From AP-15 sp963812675 (GTDB lineage: Bacteria > Pseudomonadota > Alphaproteobacteria > ATCC43930 > CGMCC-115725), in assembly GCA_963812675.1 (NCBI GenBank), contig CAWEWR010000007.1:372001-436000 (forward strand): a stretch of DNA of 64,000 nucleotides, written 5' to 3'. The position numbers were made by a program, and so were the translations under genes. Below, one piece after another: positions 42,165 through 50,749 of this stretch. Each line of letters begins with the position of its first letter. The first letter of the stretch is position 1. The notes below the pieces were generated by a model, which was not told where the DNA came from, made no database searches, and saw only the letters and a program-made list of their open reading frames with translations.

Positions 42165-43469
42165 TTACCCCGCGCGCGCCCGACCGAGCCGGATCGACAA
42201 TGACAATGCGTGCGCGTCCAGCCCCTCCGCTTCGGCGAGACGGATCGCCGACGGGGCGAGCGCCGCGAGACTCGCCGCGTCGCAGCGGACGAGCGAAGTG
42301 CGCTTCAGAAAATCGAGAACACCGAGACCCGACGCGAAACGCGCGCTGCGGGACGTCGGCAGGACATGGTTCGGTCCGGCGATGTAGTCGCCGATCGCCT
42401 CGGGCGTGTGGCGGCCGAGAAAGATGGCCCCGACATGATGGACCCGCTCGGCCAACGCATCGGCCTCGTCGAGCGCCAGCTCGAGATGCTCGGGCGCAAT
42501 CCGGTCGATCAGCGCCGGCGCCTCGTCCCAATCGGACACGATCAGAATGGCGCCGTGCGCCTGCCAACTGGCGCGCGCGATCTGAGCCCGCGGCAGCTGC
42601 GCCAGGTGGCGCTCTACCGCCGCCTCGACCGCGGCTGCAAAACCAGTGTCGTCGGTAACGAGGATCGCCTGCGCCGCCTCGTCGTGCTCCGCCTGAGACA
42701 ACAGATCGGCGGCGATCCATTCCAGGTCGTTGTGCCGGTCCGCGACCACCAGGATCTCGGACGGCCCGGCGATCATGTCGATCCCGACCTTGCCGAACAC
42801 CCGCCGCTTGGCCGCCGCGACATAGGCGTTTCCCGGACCGACGATCTTGTCGACCGGAGCGATCGTCGCCGTGCCGTAGGCGAGCGCCGCGATCGCCTGC
42901 GCGCCGCCGACCCGGTAGATCTCGTCGATCCCGACCATTTGGCCGGCGGCAAGGACGAGCGGGTTCAGCACGCCGCGCGGGGTGGGCACGGTCATGACCA
43001 GCCGCTCGACCCCGGCCACTTTCGCCGGGATGGCGTTCATCAACACCGATGAGGGGTAGGCGGCGGTGCCGCCCGGGACGTAGAGCCCGGCCGCGGCGAC
43101 CGGGCGCCAGCGGGCGGCGAGCCGTACACCGGTCTCGTCGACATAGTCGATCGGAACGGGCAGCTGGTGGCGATGAAAGCTCTCGATCCGCTCAGCCGCG
43201 ACGCGCAGCGCGGCCACCGTTTCGGGGGGCGCCGCCGCGGCGCCATCGGCGATCTCGCCTGCGGTCAGCCGAAGGTTGCCTGGCGTGAGATCCATCCCGT
43301 CGAAGCGGCGCGTATAATCGATCAGCGCCGCATCGCCGCGGGTAACGACATCCTCAATGATCTCGGCGACCGCCGCGTCGACATCGGCCGCGCTTTCCCG
43401 CTTTGCCGCGAGCAGCTGTCGGAACTCGGTCTCGAAACCGGGGTCGCCAGTGGAGAGTATGACCGGCAT
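42165..43469 (-). CDS. hisD: Histidinol dehydrogenase
   Basis: 434 residues. YVPGGTAAYPSSVLMNAIPA, GPGNAYVAAAKRRVFG, DMIAGPSEILVVAD, DLLSQAEHDE (Zn ligands) and APEHLEL with the catalytic His. Oxidises L-histidinol to histidine in two NAD-dependent steps. Its ATG overlaps the hisG stop (TGATG), and it starts right beside the compound repeat. Confidence 0.97.
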   Translation of the reverse strand: MPVILSTGDPGFETEFRQLLAAKRESAADVDAAVAEIIEDVVTRGDAALIDYTRRFDGMDLTPGNLRLTAGEIADGAAAAPPETVAALRVAAERIESFHRHQLPVPIDYVDETGVRLAARWRPVAAAGLYVPGGTAAYPSSVLMNAIPAKVAGVERLVMTVPTPRGVLNPLVLAAGQMVGIDEIYRVGGAQAIAALAYGTATIAPVDKIVGPGNAYVAAAKRRVFGKVGIDMIAGPSEILVVADRHNDLEWIAADLLSQAEHDEAAQAILVTDDTGFAAAVEAAVERHLAQLPRAQIARASWQAHGAILIVSDWDEAPALIDRIAPEHLELALDEADALAERVHHVGAIFLGRHTPEAIGDYIAGPNHVLPTSRSARFASGLGVLDFLKRTSLVRCDAASLAALAPSAIRLAEAEGLDAHALSLSIRLGRARAG

Positions 43470-44332
43470 CAGCGCCCCCTGCCCTCACCCGCCTCGCTGC
43501 GCTCGCCACCCTCTCCCGCAGTGCGGGAGAGGGGCGGCGCGAGTCCGGTCTTAACCCTCTCCCGCACTGCGGGAGAGGGGGAACCCAGCCCCCTCCCCGA
43601 CCCTCCCCCGGTTGCGGGGGAGGGAATGGGTGGGGGCTGGGTGAGTGAGGGTTTTCGGCGGCTGATCGCTTGACGAAAGCGCTCGATCCAGCCGCCGACT
43701 TCTTCGGGGCGGGTCTTCAGTGCCGGGCGGTTGACGATCAGCCGAGAGGTGACCTCGGCAATCAACTCGATCTCGATCAAACCATTCGCCTTGAGAGTGG
43801 CGCCGGTCTGCACGAGATCGACGATGTGATGGCAGAGCCCCAGACGCGGCGCCAGCTCGACCGCGCCGTTGAGCTTGATGCATTCCGCCTGGATCCCTCG
43901 CGCCGCAAAATGCCGGCGGGTGACTTCCGGGTACTTCGTCGCGACGCGCACATGACTCGATCGCCCGACGTCGGCCTGCCCGAGCGCGTCCGCCGTCGCC
44001 GCGACGGCGAGCCGGCAATGCCCGACGTCGAGATCGAGCGGCGCGTAAATCTCCGAGTAGTCGAATTCCATCAGCACGTCATTGCCGGCAATGCCGAGCT
44101 GAGCGGCGCCGAAGGCGACAAAAGTGGCGGCATCGAAGCTGCGCACGCGGATCAAATCGAGACCCGGCTCGCTGGTTGTGAAGCGCAGCTGACGCGAAGC
44201 GGGGTCGTCGAAGGCCGGCTCCGGCTCGATGCCGATTTGGCGCAACAGCGGCATCACCTCGCCGAGGATACGCCCGTTCGGCAATGCCACGATCAAGGGA
44301 TCGCCGCGGATGGACCCGGGTTCAGTCGTCAC
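43469..44332 (-). CDS. hisG: ATP phosphoribosyltransferase, C-terminus extended by repeat
   Basis: 287 residues. The first about 220 are a short-form HisG (ALPNGRILGEVMPLL, VVGLGYSE-type EIYAPLDLDVGHC, VEDITGST-equivalent VQTGATLKANGL), catalysing the first step of histidine synthesis; the short form needs HisZ, not seen here. Residues after about 221 (RRKPSLTQPP... to GEGRGR) are encoded by the compound palindromic repeat, yet the stop still forms TGATG with hisD. Its start overlaps the DUF2948 gene by 4 bp. Confidence 0.93.
   Translation of the reverse strand: MTTEPGSIRGDPLIVALPNGRILGEVMPLLRQIGIEPEPAFDDPASRQLRFTTSEPGLDLIRVRSFDAATFVAFGAAQLGIAGNDVLMEFDYSEIYAPLDLDVGHCRLAVAATADALGQADVGRSSHVRVATKYPEVTRRHFAARGIQAECIKLNGAVELAPRLGLCHHIVDLVQTGATLKANGLIEIELIAEVTSRLIVNRPALKTRPEEVGGWIERFRQAISRRKPSLTQPPPIPSPATGGGSGRGLGSPSPAVRERVKTGLAPPLSRTAGEGGERSEAGEGRGR
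43475..43652. repeat. Compound dispersed palindromic repeat at hisG-hisD junction
   Basis: Two near-identical palindromes CCCTCTCCCGCAGTGCGGGA (43509 on) and CCCTCTCCCGCACTGCGGGA (43555 on), plus a CCCTCCCCGACCC...GGTTGCGGGGGAGGGA unit, with outer CCCTCACCC and GTGAGTGAGGG. About 178 bp, read through as the C-terminus of HisG. Confidence 0.88.
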
Positions 44333-44781
44333 GAAAATTCATCCACCTCGTGCCGGGGCCGCCATGGTGTCGGCCATGGATCGCCGAGGTCCCTGGCGTG
44401 GCAGAGGATCCGCGCGACATCTAGCCGGATCACGGCACCGCGGGAAAATTCGAGACGGACTGCCCCATCTTCCGGCCGGATTGCCAGCAACGACAATATC
44501 CGGCCGTCATCGGTGCGGCGGAACCCGCTGTACGCCGCCGCCGCGACCTCGCTGAATGTGATCCCGCACAAGACCCGTTCATAGGGAACCTCGCCGGGCG
44601 CCGGGCCGAGCCCGTTTTCCCAGCGAAAGCGGTTCGCGACGAACAGAAAGCTGCGCTCTTCCGGCGCATAAGCGAGATCGCGAACCGCAACCAGAGCGTC
44701 CTGCAGACAGGCCGAGATCACCGCCAGGTCTTCGGCGTCCTCGGCGCGCAGTTTCAGCGCGGTGCCGTCGTCAGGCGCCAT
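44329..44781 (-). CDS. DUF2948 family protein
   Basis: 150 residues from ATG 44781 (MAPDDGTALKLRAEDAED). Contains AEDLAVISACLQDALVAVRDL and RFRWE, typical of DUF2948, which is conserved in Alphaproteobacteria between murA and hisG. Function unknown. It overlaps murA by 11 bp and hisG by 4 bp, showing tight coupling. Confidence 0.92.
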   Translation of the reverse strand: MAPDDGTALKLRAEDAEDLAVISACLQDALVAVRDLAYAPEERSFLFVANRFRWENGLGPAPGEVPYERVLCGITFSEVAAAAYSGFRRTDDGRILSLLAIRPEDGAVRLEFSRGAVIRLDVARILCHARDLGDPWPTPWRPRHEVDEFS

Positions 44782-46054
44782 CCCGCAACCTCTCGATCCG
44801 GGCATTGCACCCCGAGAGCTTTTCCTCGAGCCGTTCATAACCGCGGTCCAGGTGATAGACGCGGTTGATCACGGTTTCCCCGGCCGCGGCGAGACCGGCG
44901 ACGACGAGCGACACCGAGGCCCGCAAATCCGTCGCCATAACCGGTGCGCCCATCAGCCGCGGCACGCCGCGCACCAACGCGGAGGCGCCGTGCACGTTGA
45001 TGTTGGCCCCCATGCGCGCCAATTCCGGGACATGCATGAACCGATTCTCGAAAATCGTCTCGGTGATCATCGAGGCGCCAGTGGCGATCGTCATCAGCGC
45101 CATGATTTGCGCTTGCAGATCGGTCGGAAAGCCCGGATAGGGTTCGGTCATTACGTCGACGCCTTCGAGGCGTTCGGCATATCGCCGCACCGTCAGCCCG
45201 TCGGCGGTTGCCGCAACTTCGACACCGGCGCCGTCGAGAATGCGCGCGACTGCCGCCACGAGATCGAGGCGGGTCCCGGTCAGCCTGACCTCGCCATTGG
45301 TAGCCGCCGCCGCCATGATGTAGGTCCCGGTTTCGATCCGGTCCGGGATGATCGAATGGGTCGTCCCATGCAGCCGCGAGACGCCGAGAATATTTAAACG
45401 GTCGGTGCCGATCCCGTCGATGTGCGCGCCCATCGCCACAAGGCACTCGGCCAGATCGGTAATTTCCGGCTCGCGAGCGGCGTTGATGAGCAGGGTCTCG
45501 CCCTCCGCCAGGGTGGCCGCCATCAACAAATTCTCGGTGGCGCCCACCGAGACCGCGGGAAAGGCAATCTCCGCGCCCCGCAAGCCTCTGGGCGCGCGCG
45601 CGTCGATATAGCCTCCGTGAAGCTCTACCTCGGCGCCGAGCCGCTGCAATCCTTTGATGTGCAGGTCGACAGGCCTGGTGCCGATTGCGCAACCGCCCGG
45701 CAGCGAAACGCGCGCCCGCCCGCAGCGCGCGACCAGCGGCCCGAGGACGAGGACCGAGGCCCGCATTTTCCGGACCAGGTCATAGGGCGCAGTGCTCGAC
45801 GTGATGTGCCCCGCCGACAATTCGAGGACGTGTCCCGAATCGGCGCCCTCTCCGCCCCGCGTGACCGCCACGCCGTGCTGAGCCAACAGGTTTGCCATCG
45901 TGGCGATATCGGCCAAAGCCGGAACATTCTTCAGGATCAAGGTTTCTGGCGTCAGCAGGGACGCGGCCATCAGCGGCAGAGCGGCGTTTTTGGCGCCGCC
46001 GATCGGAATTACGCCTTTGAGCGGCTCGCCGCCCTTGATGCAGATCTTGTCCAT
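44771..46054 (-). CDS. murA: UDP-N-acetylglucosamine 1-carboxyvinyltransferase
   Basis: 427 residues from ATG 46054 (MDKICIKGGEPLKGV). IGGAKNAALPLMAASLL at the UDP-GlcNAc site, catalytic Cys122 in LPGGCAIGTRPVDLH (the fosfomycin target), and RIETGTYIMAAAAT, TEPYPGFPTDLQAQ. First committed step of peptidoglycan synthesis, in the cytoplasm. An earlier start at 46102 would add 16 residues without family support. Confidence 0.97.
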   Translation of the reverse strand: MDKICIKGGEPLKGVIPIGGAKNAALPLMAASLLTPETLILKNVPALADIATMANLLAQHGVAVTRGGEGADSGHVLELSAGHITSSTAPYDLVRKMRASVLVLGPLVARCGRARVSLPGGCAIGTRPVDLHIKGLQRLGAEVELHGGYIDARAPRGLRGAEIAFPAVSVGATENLLMAATLAEGETLLINAAREPEITDLAECLVAMGAHIDGIGTDRLNILGVSRLHGTTHSIIPDRIETGTYIMAAAATNGEVRLTGTRLDLVAAVARILDGAGVEVAATADGLTVRRYAERLEGVDVMTEPYPGFPTDLQAQIMALMTIATGASMITETIFENRFMHVPELARMGANINVHGASALVRGVPRLMGAPVMATDLRASVSLVVAGLAAAGETVINRVYHLDRGYERLEEKLSGCNARIERLRDGA

Positions 46055-46153
46055 CGCCTCGGTTGCTCTCCGCCGCCCAACACGCGCCGGCAGTTTATTC
46101 AATTAACGGTCAAGCCGGCGTCGGAGTGCTTTTACTGGACAGCGAAGGGCCGC

Positions 46154-46336
46154 TCAAGCCGGCGGCTCGCCGCCGCCTCGCGCGCCTTTTTTGGCGAGCG
46201 CTGCGGCACGCCGCTCCTGGGCGCGCGCCTGCTCCTTGCGCCGCTTTAGATTATCGCGCAAGGCCTTGGCCAAGCGCTTCTCGCGCTCCGCTCGTTCAGT
46301 GCCCTGCTTCGCGCCGGGCCGTGAAACTTCGTCCAT
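46154..46336 (-). CDS. Small basic protein upstream of murA
   Basis: 60 residues, highly charged: EREKRLAKALRDNLKRRKEQARAQERR. Short Lys/Arg-rich proteins with the ALR-NLKRRK-QAR pattern are conserved just upstream of murA in Alphaproteobacteria; function unknown. Likely helical and nucleic-acid binding by composition only. Confidence 0.7.
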   Translation of the reverse strand: MDEVSRPGAKQGTERAEREKRLAKALRDNLKRRKEQARAQERRAAALAKKGARGGGEPPA

Positions 46337-46380
46337 CCCCGGGATGCAAACGGCAGCGCTTCATCGATGTCAAGGAGAAG

Positions 46381-46650
46381 CTATTCCTCGATCCGGATCT
46401 TCGCATGCGTCGCGAGGATCACGGCCACCGCCTGCTTTGCGGCGTATTCGGCGGATTGATCCGGATGCTGGTGCCGCCAGGCCTCCACACCCGCCTGGTA
46501 ACATTCGACCGAGGGGCGTCCGGAGCGACGCGCCAATTCGAACGCCTTCAGCACGGCCGCGGCGGCGACGTTAGTCGTCGGATCGATCTTGGATACCCGC
46601 CAAACCATCAGCCGCTCATCGTGGTCAGCCGCGGTCAACCCGGCAAACAT
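46381..46650 (-). CDS. Hypothetical protein
   Basis: 89 residues (MFAGLTAADHDERLMVWRVSK). Family not recognised. No signal or membrane segment; predicted mostly helical, with VAAAAVLKAFELARRSG and YAAKQAVAVILATHAKIR. Coding is supported by composition and an absence of competing frames only. It lies 44 bp upstream of the small basic gene, after the toxin gene. Confidence 0.55.
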   Translation of the reverse strand: MFAGLTAADHDERLMVWRVSKIDPTTNVAAAAVLKAFELARRSGRPSVECYQAGVEAWRHQHPDQSAEYAAKQAVAVILATHAKIRIEE

Positions 46651-46677
46651 CGGCGGGTCCAGCGGGTTCCGGCAGGC

Positions 46678-46962
46678 TCAGGGTGAGCGTGCATTGCTTC
46701 GGCGCGCGTGCCTGACCGCAAAGATCTCGACGTTATCCCCGCGCCGCCGGTATGAGACGATGTAATTTCCAAGTATCAGCCGCCGCGTGCCTGGGAGAGC
46801 ACCAGGTGCACCCGAGTTGGGGAACTCCGACAGCTGCCGTTGTGCTTGTTCCAGCGCCGCCACGAAACGCTGTCCCAGCGCCGGGCTGTTCTCGGCAAGA
46901 TAGCTCGCGATCTCTTCTATCTCCGCTGCCGCACGTCGAGAGCGGAGGACGCGGACCGTCAT
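46678..46962 (-). CDS. ParE/RelE-type toxin
   Basis: 94 residues. MTVRVLRSRRAAAEIEEIASYLAEN, GQRFVAALEQAQRQLSEFPNSGAP and the YIVSYRRRGDNVEIFAVRHARR end are the ParE/RelE fold. It probably targets gyrase or ribosome-bound mRNA when free of antitoxin. Its start overlaps the antitoxin stop by 4 bp (ATGA). Confidence 0.9.
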   Translation of the reverse strand: MTVRVLRSRRAAAEIEEIASYLAENSPALGQRFVAALEQAQRQLSEFPNSGAPGALPGTRRLILGNYIVSYRRRGDNVEIFAVRHARRSNARSP

Positions 46963-47240
46963 TTCCTGCGCACTGGCCGCGTCCTGGATCCGCTGACGAT
47001 CTTTTGGGCTACTTTAATCGAATCCTCGAGCGGAGCGCTTTCGCCTCGGTCGAGTTCCGCCAGGCTCTCGACATCCTCGACAATCTCCGCGCCTTCGTCC
47101 TCGAGATATTGTCTCAGGGCCCGCAGCATCACCCAGGAGCGGGGACGGTCGAGCATCGTTGCCAGCTTGTCAAAGGCCTCGATTACCTGATCAGGAACGC
47201 GCAACGAAACATGGCTCGATCCGGCGTGGTCGTCAGGCAA
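46959..47240 (-). CDS. Ribbon-helix-helix antitoxin
   Basis: 93 residues from TTG 47240, with GGAGG six bases upstream. SHVSLRVPDQVIEAFDKLATMLDRPRS is an RHH DNA-binding start (CopG/ParD type); the acidic middle (EDEGAEIVEDVESLAELDRGE) would wrap the toxin. It autoregulates through the nearby inverted repeat, by analogy with the family. A much longer in-frame reading upstream overlaps the dioxygenase and is rejected. Confidence 0.88.
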   Translation of the reverse strand: MPDDHAGSSHVSLRVPDQVIEAFDKLATMLDRPRSWVMLRALRQYLEDEGAEIVEDVESLAELDRGESAPLEDSIKVAQKIVSGSRTRPVRRK

Positions 47241-47263
47241 GATAATCCTCCTTTGACCCCTCA

Positions 47264-47296
47264 GTGGTCGTGCTACAGCGTAGCACGCCGGACCAC
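47264..47296. promoter_or_regulatory. Inverted repeat, probable toxin-antitoxin operator
   Basis: A perfect 8-3-8 palindrome CGTGCTAC-AGC-GTAGCACG (47269-47287) sits 24 bp before the antitoxin start; the outer GTGGTC and GACCAC extend it with a small bulge. Position and symmetry fit autoregulation by the RHH protein. Confidence 0.65.
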
Positions 47297-47371
47297 GACG
47301 TGCCAGAGGATCCGCGTTCTTGCCAGTCCTCGGGATGCAAACGCGAGCGCGACACGCGGCAGTGTCGCCGC

Positions 47372-48277
47372 TCAGGCGGCGGAGATTGCGACCAGCCCTT
47401 CCTGCTCGAGCGTGTTCGCGTAATCCGACACTGTCGTGCGGTGCAACACGCGGCGCTGCGTGTCGTCGTAGGGGCGGCCGCGATGCATCGTGCAGCGATT
47501 GTCCCAGATGACGAGATCGCCGACGGTCCAGCGGTGCTGGTAGACGAATTGCGGCTGGGTCGCGAAGGCGATCAGCTCCTCGATCAGCGCCCTCCCCTCC
47601 TCGACCGGCCAGCCGATAATGTGCGAGGCATGCGAGGCGAGATAGAGGCTGGTGCGGCCCGAGGCCGGATGATGCCGCACCAAAACCTGCGGCACCGGCG
47701 GCAGTTGCTTGAAGATCTCGTCGTTGAAATCGGCAAAGCCGATCTGGCTGCGCGAGCGAAAGATGCTGTGCTCGACGACGAGCCCGTCGAGCTCGCGCTT
47801 TCTCGCCTCGGGCAGCGCATCCCACGCCGCCCGCAGATCGGCGAACTCGGTCTCGCCACCGCCCATCGGACCACGGGTCGGAAGCTCGCGGGCCGACAGC
47901 AGCGAGCATTTCGCCGGGATGCGCTTGAACGAGCTGTCGGTATGCCAGAGCTGGTTGCCGAGGTTGAACAGGTTACGCCGATCGTCGCGCGGCAGCACCC
48001 GGCCTTCGGCGTCGAGGTTCGAAATGTCGGCGACATCGGGGCGCAGCCGCATCTTTGCGCCGGCATAGTTCGGATTGACTTCGAGTGGCCCGAACAGCTG
48101 GCTGAAAGCGAGCTGCTGCTCGTCGCTCAGCGGCTGCTCGGGAAAGGCGAGGATGCCGTAGCGGTTGAAGGCAGCCTCAATCTCGGTGAAGACCGTGGGC
48201 GCCACCGGCCGCGTCAAATCGACGCCGCGCAGCTCGGCGCGGAGTGTCGGGTGAAGCGGTGTGACCTCGAGTGCCAT
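47372..48277 (-). CDS. TauD/TfdA family Fe(II)/2-oxoglutarate dioxygenase
   Basis: 301 residues from ATG 48277 (MALEVTPLHPTLRAEL). Iron ligands H-x-D in LWHTDSSFKRIP and distal His plus 2OG-binding Arg in MHRGRPYDDTQRRVLHRTTV; VVEHSIFRSRSQIGF resembles TfdA/AtsK relatives. It hydroxylates a small organic acid or sulfonate; substrate not deducible. It diverges from the adenylate cyclase across 32 bp. Confidence 0.9.
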   Translation of the reverse strand: MALEVTPLHPTLRAELRGVDLTRPVAPTVFTEIEAAFNRYGILAFPEQPLSDEQQLAFSQLFGPLEVNPNYAGAKMRLRPDVADISNLDAEGRVLPRDDRRNLFNLGNQLWHTDSSFKRIPAKCSLLSARELPTRGPMGGGETEFADLRAAWDALPEARKRELDGLVVEHSIFRSRSQIGFADFNDEIFKQLPPVPQVLVRHHPASGRTSLYLASHASHIIGWPVEEGRALIEELIAFATQPQFVYQHRWTVGDLVIWDNRCTMHRGRPYDDTQRRVLHRTTVSDYANTLEQEGLVAISAA

Positions 48278-48309
48278 GCTGCTCCCCATTCTCGCACAAC
48301 AACCATAAT

Positions 48310-49503
48310 ATGCGCCGCGACGCGGAAACGATCAATTTGGTGCCGATGGACCCCGCTGATATCAGAGCGACCGCCGAATGGCTGACCGACGGCGCCCGCT
48401 CGGCGCCGCAGCCGCAGCAGGTATTGGCGCAATTGTCCGAACGGCTGGTTGCCGGCGGTATCCCGCTATGGCGGGTCGCGGTGTTCGTGCGCACCTTGCA
48501 CCCGCAGGTCATGGGCCGCCGATTTATTTGGCGGCCCGGGACTGAAGTCGAGGTTTCAGAAGCGCCATTCGAGCTTCTCGAAAGTGCCGATTTCCTCGAG
48601 AATCCGATTGCTCAAGTCTATGCGACCGGGCGCGCGCTCCGCCGCAAGCTTGCCGACCCGGATTGTGCATTGGATTTCCCGGTCCTTTCGGAGCTTCGCG
48701 CCGAAGGAATAACCGATTATCTCGCCTCGCCGCTTCTCTTCACTGACGGCGCCATTCACGCCGTCACTTGCACGACGCGGGAGCCCGGCGGTTTCACCGA
48801 CGCGCAGATCGCCGGCATCGAAGCCATTATTACGCCACTGGCGAGGGTCGCCGAGATCCGAGCATTGCGGCGGATGGCGAGCACTCTGCTCGACACCTAT
48901 GTCGGGCATGACGCCGGCGAGCGCATTCTTGCCGGGCGGATCCGGCGCGGCGATATCGAGGAGATACACGCAGCCGTCTGGCTGTCAGACATGCGCGGGT
49001 TTACCGCATTGGCCGACACTGTGCCGCCGCGGGAGCTGATCGGCCTTCTCAATCGTTACTTCGATTGCCAGGTACCGGTGATCCTCGACCATGGCGCCGA
49101 GGTGTTGAAGTTCATGGGCGACGGGCTCTTGGCGATTTTTACGATCGCCGGCGATGAGGCCGAGGTATGCAAACGCACGCTTGCCGCCGCCCGGCAGACG
49201 CAGACAAATGTCGCAGAGCTCGGGAGATCGGCCATGCCGGGGTTGCGCTTCGGCCTCGCGCTGCACATTGGCGACGTCCTCTACGGAAATATCGGCAGCG
49301 GCAATCGGCTCGATTTCACCTGCATTGGTCCAGCCGTTAACTGTGCCGCGCGGATTGAAAAGCTGACCGGCCAGCTGGGCCGCGAGATCCTCGCCTCGGA
49401 TGAATTCGCGCGACACTGCCCGGAAGCGTTTACCGCGCTCGGCGAATTCAGGCTTGCCGGATTTAGCGCCCCGCAACAGGTGTTCGCGCTCGCGGTTGAA
49501 TGA
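48310..49503 (+). CDS. Class III adenylate cyclase with N-terminal sensor-like region
   Basis: 397 residues. An N-terminal region (about 1-200) of GAF-like length and no membrane helix, then a class III catalytic domain. Metal Asp in SDMRGFTAL and GDGLLAIF; purine-specifying Lys in EVLKFMGDG and Asp in RLDFTCIG, and N...R in NCAARIE indicate ATP. Produces cAMP in the cytoplasm. A start at ATG 48346 is also possible. Confidence 0.9.
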   Translation: MRRDAETINLVPMDPADIRATAEWLTDGARSAPQPQQVLAQLSERLVAGGIPLWRVAVFVRTLHPQVMGRRFIWRPGTEVEVSEAPFELLESADFLENPIAQVYATGRALRRKLADPDCALDFPVLSELRAEGITDYLASPLLFTDGAIHAVTCTTREPGGFTDAQIAGIEAIITPLARVAEIRALRRMASTLLDTYVGHDAGERILAGRIRRGDIEEIHAAVWLSDMRGFTALADTVPPRELIGLLNRYFDCQVPVILDHGAEVLKFMGDGLLAIFTIAGDEAEVCKRTLAAARQTQTNVAELGRSAMPGLRFGLALHIGDVLYGNIGSGNRLDFTCIGPAVNCAARIEKLTGQLGREILASDEFARHCPEAFTALGEFRLAGFSAPQQVFALAVE

Positions 49504-49512
49504 AAAGAATGC

Positions 49513-49539
49513 GGCGGGGCGGCACTGAACCGCCCCGCC
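49513..49539. terminator. Bidirectional terminator between convergent genes
   Basis: A 10-bp stem GGCGGGGCGG / CCGCCCCGCC with a 7-nt loop lies between the converging adenylate cyclase and the small gene at 49568. On the minus strand it is followed by GCATTCTTTTC, giving a T-rich tail. Confidence 0.65.
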
Positions 49540-49541
49540 CT

Positions 49542-49579
49542 GTCGCTGCTACGTTGAGAAGTCGCTGCTATGTTGAGAG
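49542..49579. repeat. 19-bp near-tandem repeat duplicating a gene end
   Basis: GTCGCTGCTACGTTGAGAA (49542-49560) and GTCGCTGCTATGTTGAGAG (49561-49579) differ at two positions. The second holds the stop of the 49568-49861 gene, so the repeat copies the end of that gene including its TAG. Confidence 0.75.
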
Positions 49580-49861
49580 TTGCTGTTCGAGTTCGATCAG
49601 CGCAGCCTCTGCGTCATCAGGATTGATTTTCCCGGTTTCGACCGCCACCCTGCCGGCGTCGAGCGCAACAGAAAACTGCTGATCGGCAGCCCTGGCATCG
49701 GCTACGTTGTCAGCCGTCGCCAAGACGAGCTGTCTCAACCTTGCAGAGACGGAATTGACACGCTCGTCGGTCACTTCCTCGCAGCAGGAGGCAGCTCCAA
49801 GAACGACCCCAAGCGTTTGCGCCATATGCTGCGCCTCGGTCATACGGTTGTTAGACGCCAT
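49568..49861 (-). CDS. Hypothetical protein
   Basis: 97 residues from ATG 49861 (MASNNRMTEAQHMAQTLG). Family not recognised. Helical, with a CCEE pair (AASCCEEVTDERVNSVSARLRQLV) and an acidic end. No signal peptide. It begins 8 bp after the DUF4168 gene and is likely cotranscribed with it. Confidence 0.65.
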   Translation of the reverse strand: MASNNRMTEAQHMAQTLGVVLGAASCCEEVTDERVNSVSARLRQLVLATADNVADARAADQQFSVALDAGRVAVETGKINPDDAEAALIELEQQLST

Positions 49862-49869
49862 TCGCACCT

Positions 49870-50316
49870 CTACTGGCTGGAAGGAGGAATACGCTGAGAG
49901 AGCTTTTGACGGACCGACGGGTCATTTTGCGCCGTGCGAATAATTGAATTGTACTCGTCCACGGTAAGGCCCTGGTCGGTAACCGCCTTCTTCATCGCGT
50001 CGTTCGCCTCCTCGGCCACACGCTGTTTGTCGGCCGGTGGCGCTGCAGCAATCTTTGGCTCATAGCTCTGCCTGATGCTGGTCACCCGCCCAATGGCGAC
50101 CGCCGCGGCGTTCAGCTTCTCGTCCGAAACGGTCAGCGACGGCGACGGCGCCTGAGGGGGCTGCGCCTGTGGGGATTGCTGCTCAGGACGCGCCTGCGGC
50201 GGGGTCATCTGGGCGTTTGCCGCCGGCGTCATGATCAGGCCCGAGACGATCAGTGCGGCGGCCGCAAGAGGTTGCAACAGGCGCACTCCGATCGCGTGGT
50301 GTTCGGTACAATGCAT
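49870..50316 (-). CDS. DUF4168-like exported protein
   Basis: 148 residues. Signal (about 1-36; LAAAALIVSGLIMTPAANAQ), a Pro/Gln-rich linker (PPQARPEQQSPQAQPPQAP), then a helical domain with LNAAAVAIGRVTSIRQSYEPKIAA and MKKAVTDQGLTVDEYNSIIRTAQNDP as in DUF4168. Function unknown, periplasmic. The start lies before a 430-bp non-coding gap, so its promoter is probably there. Confidence 0.82.
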   Translation of the reverse strand: MHCTEHHAIGVRLLQPLAAAALIVSGLIMTPAANAQMTPPQARPEQQSPQAQPPQAPSPSLTVSDEKLNAAAVAIGRVTSIRQSYEPKIAAAPPADKQRVAEEANDAMKKAVTDQGLTVDEYNSIIRTAQNDPSVRQKLSQRIPPSSQ

Positions 50317-50749
50317 GCGTTATCTCCACTTTGTGTTGTGGCTTCCAGTGGGCTGATGGCTCGTCGGCTGATGGCTCGTCGAATGTGCGATGCTCGGCGC
50401 CGCAAGGGTTATCCGGTCACTTTATTGACACACCGCCAAGGACTCCCTCCGGCGGCAGATCCGGTGCCACTAGTTGACCGATAACCTCAAAATGTGCGTT
50501 TTGAGATGTTGCCCTCTCGAGGAAGGCTCACGCCCTGAATTCCCGCTGCCGAGTTGTCAATCGGCCGTGACGGGGAGGAAATGTGCTGATGCAACAGCTC
50601 TCGGCCGGTACTCAGCCAATTGGAGGCGTGACATCGCTTGGCCTCCTGTTGTGGTCTGCCAGTCTGACGTAGGTGAGCAAGAAGGATCGTCAAGGCTCTG
50701 CCCGGCAGAAATAAAACTTCTCCCGGCGTAAAATGTCGGTGAAAGGTTT
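50317..50749. other. Non-coding gap with a 15-bp tandem repeat
   Basis: 433 bp upstream of the DUF4168 gene and downstream of the AMDase-like gene. It holds a perfect tandem GCTGATGGCTCGTCG (50352-50366 and 50367-50381). Small frames on both strands lack support. Confidence 0.5.

Noticed and set aside
47241..47909. Long N-terminal extension of the RHH antitoxin
   Set aside because: It is antisense to the dioxygenase gene; the TTG at 47240 has a GGAGG ribosome-binding site and RHH similarity begins there.
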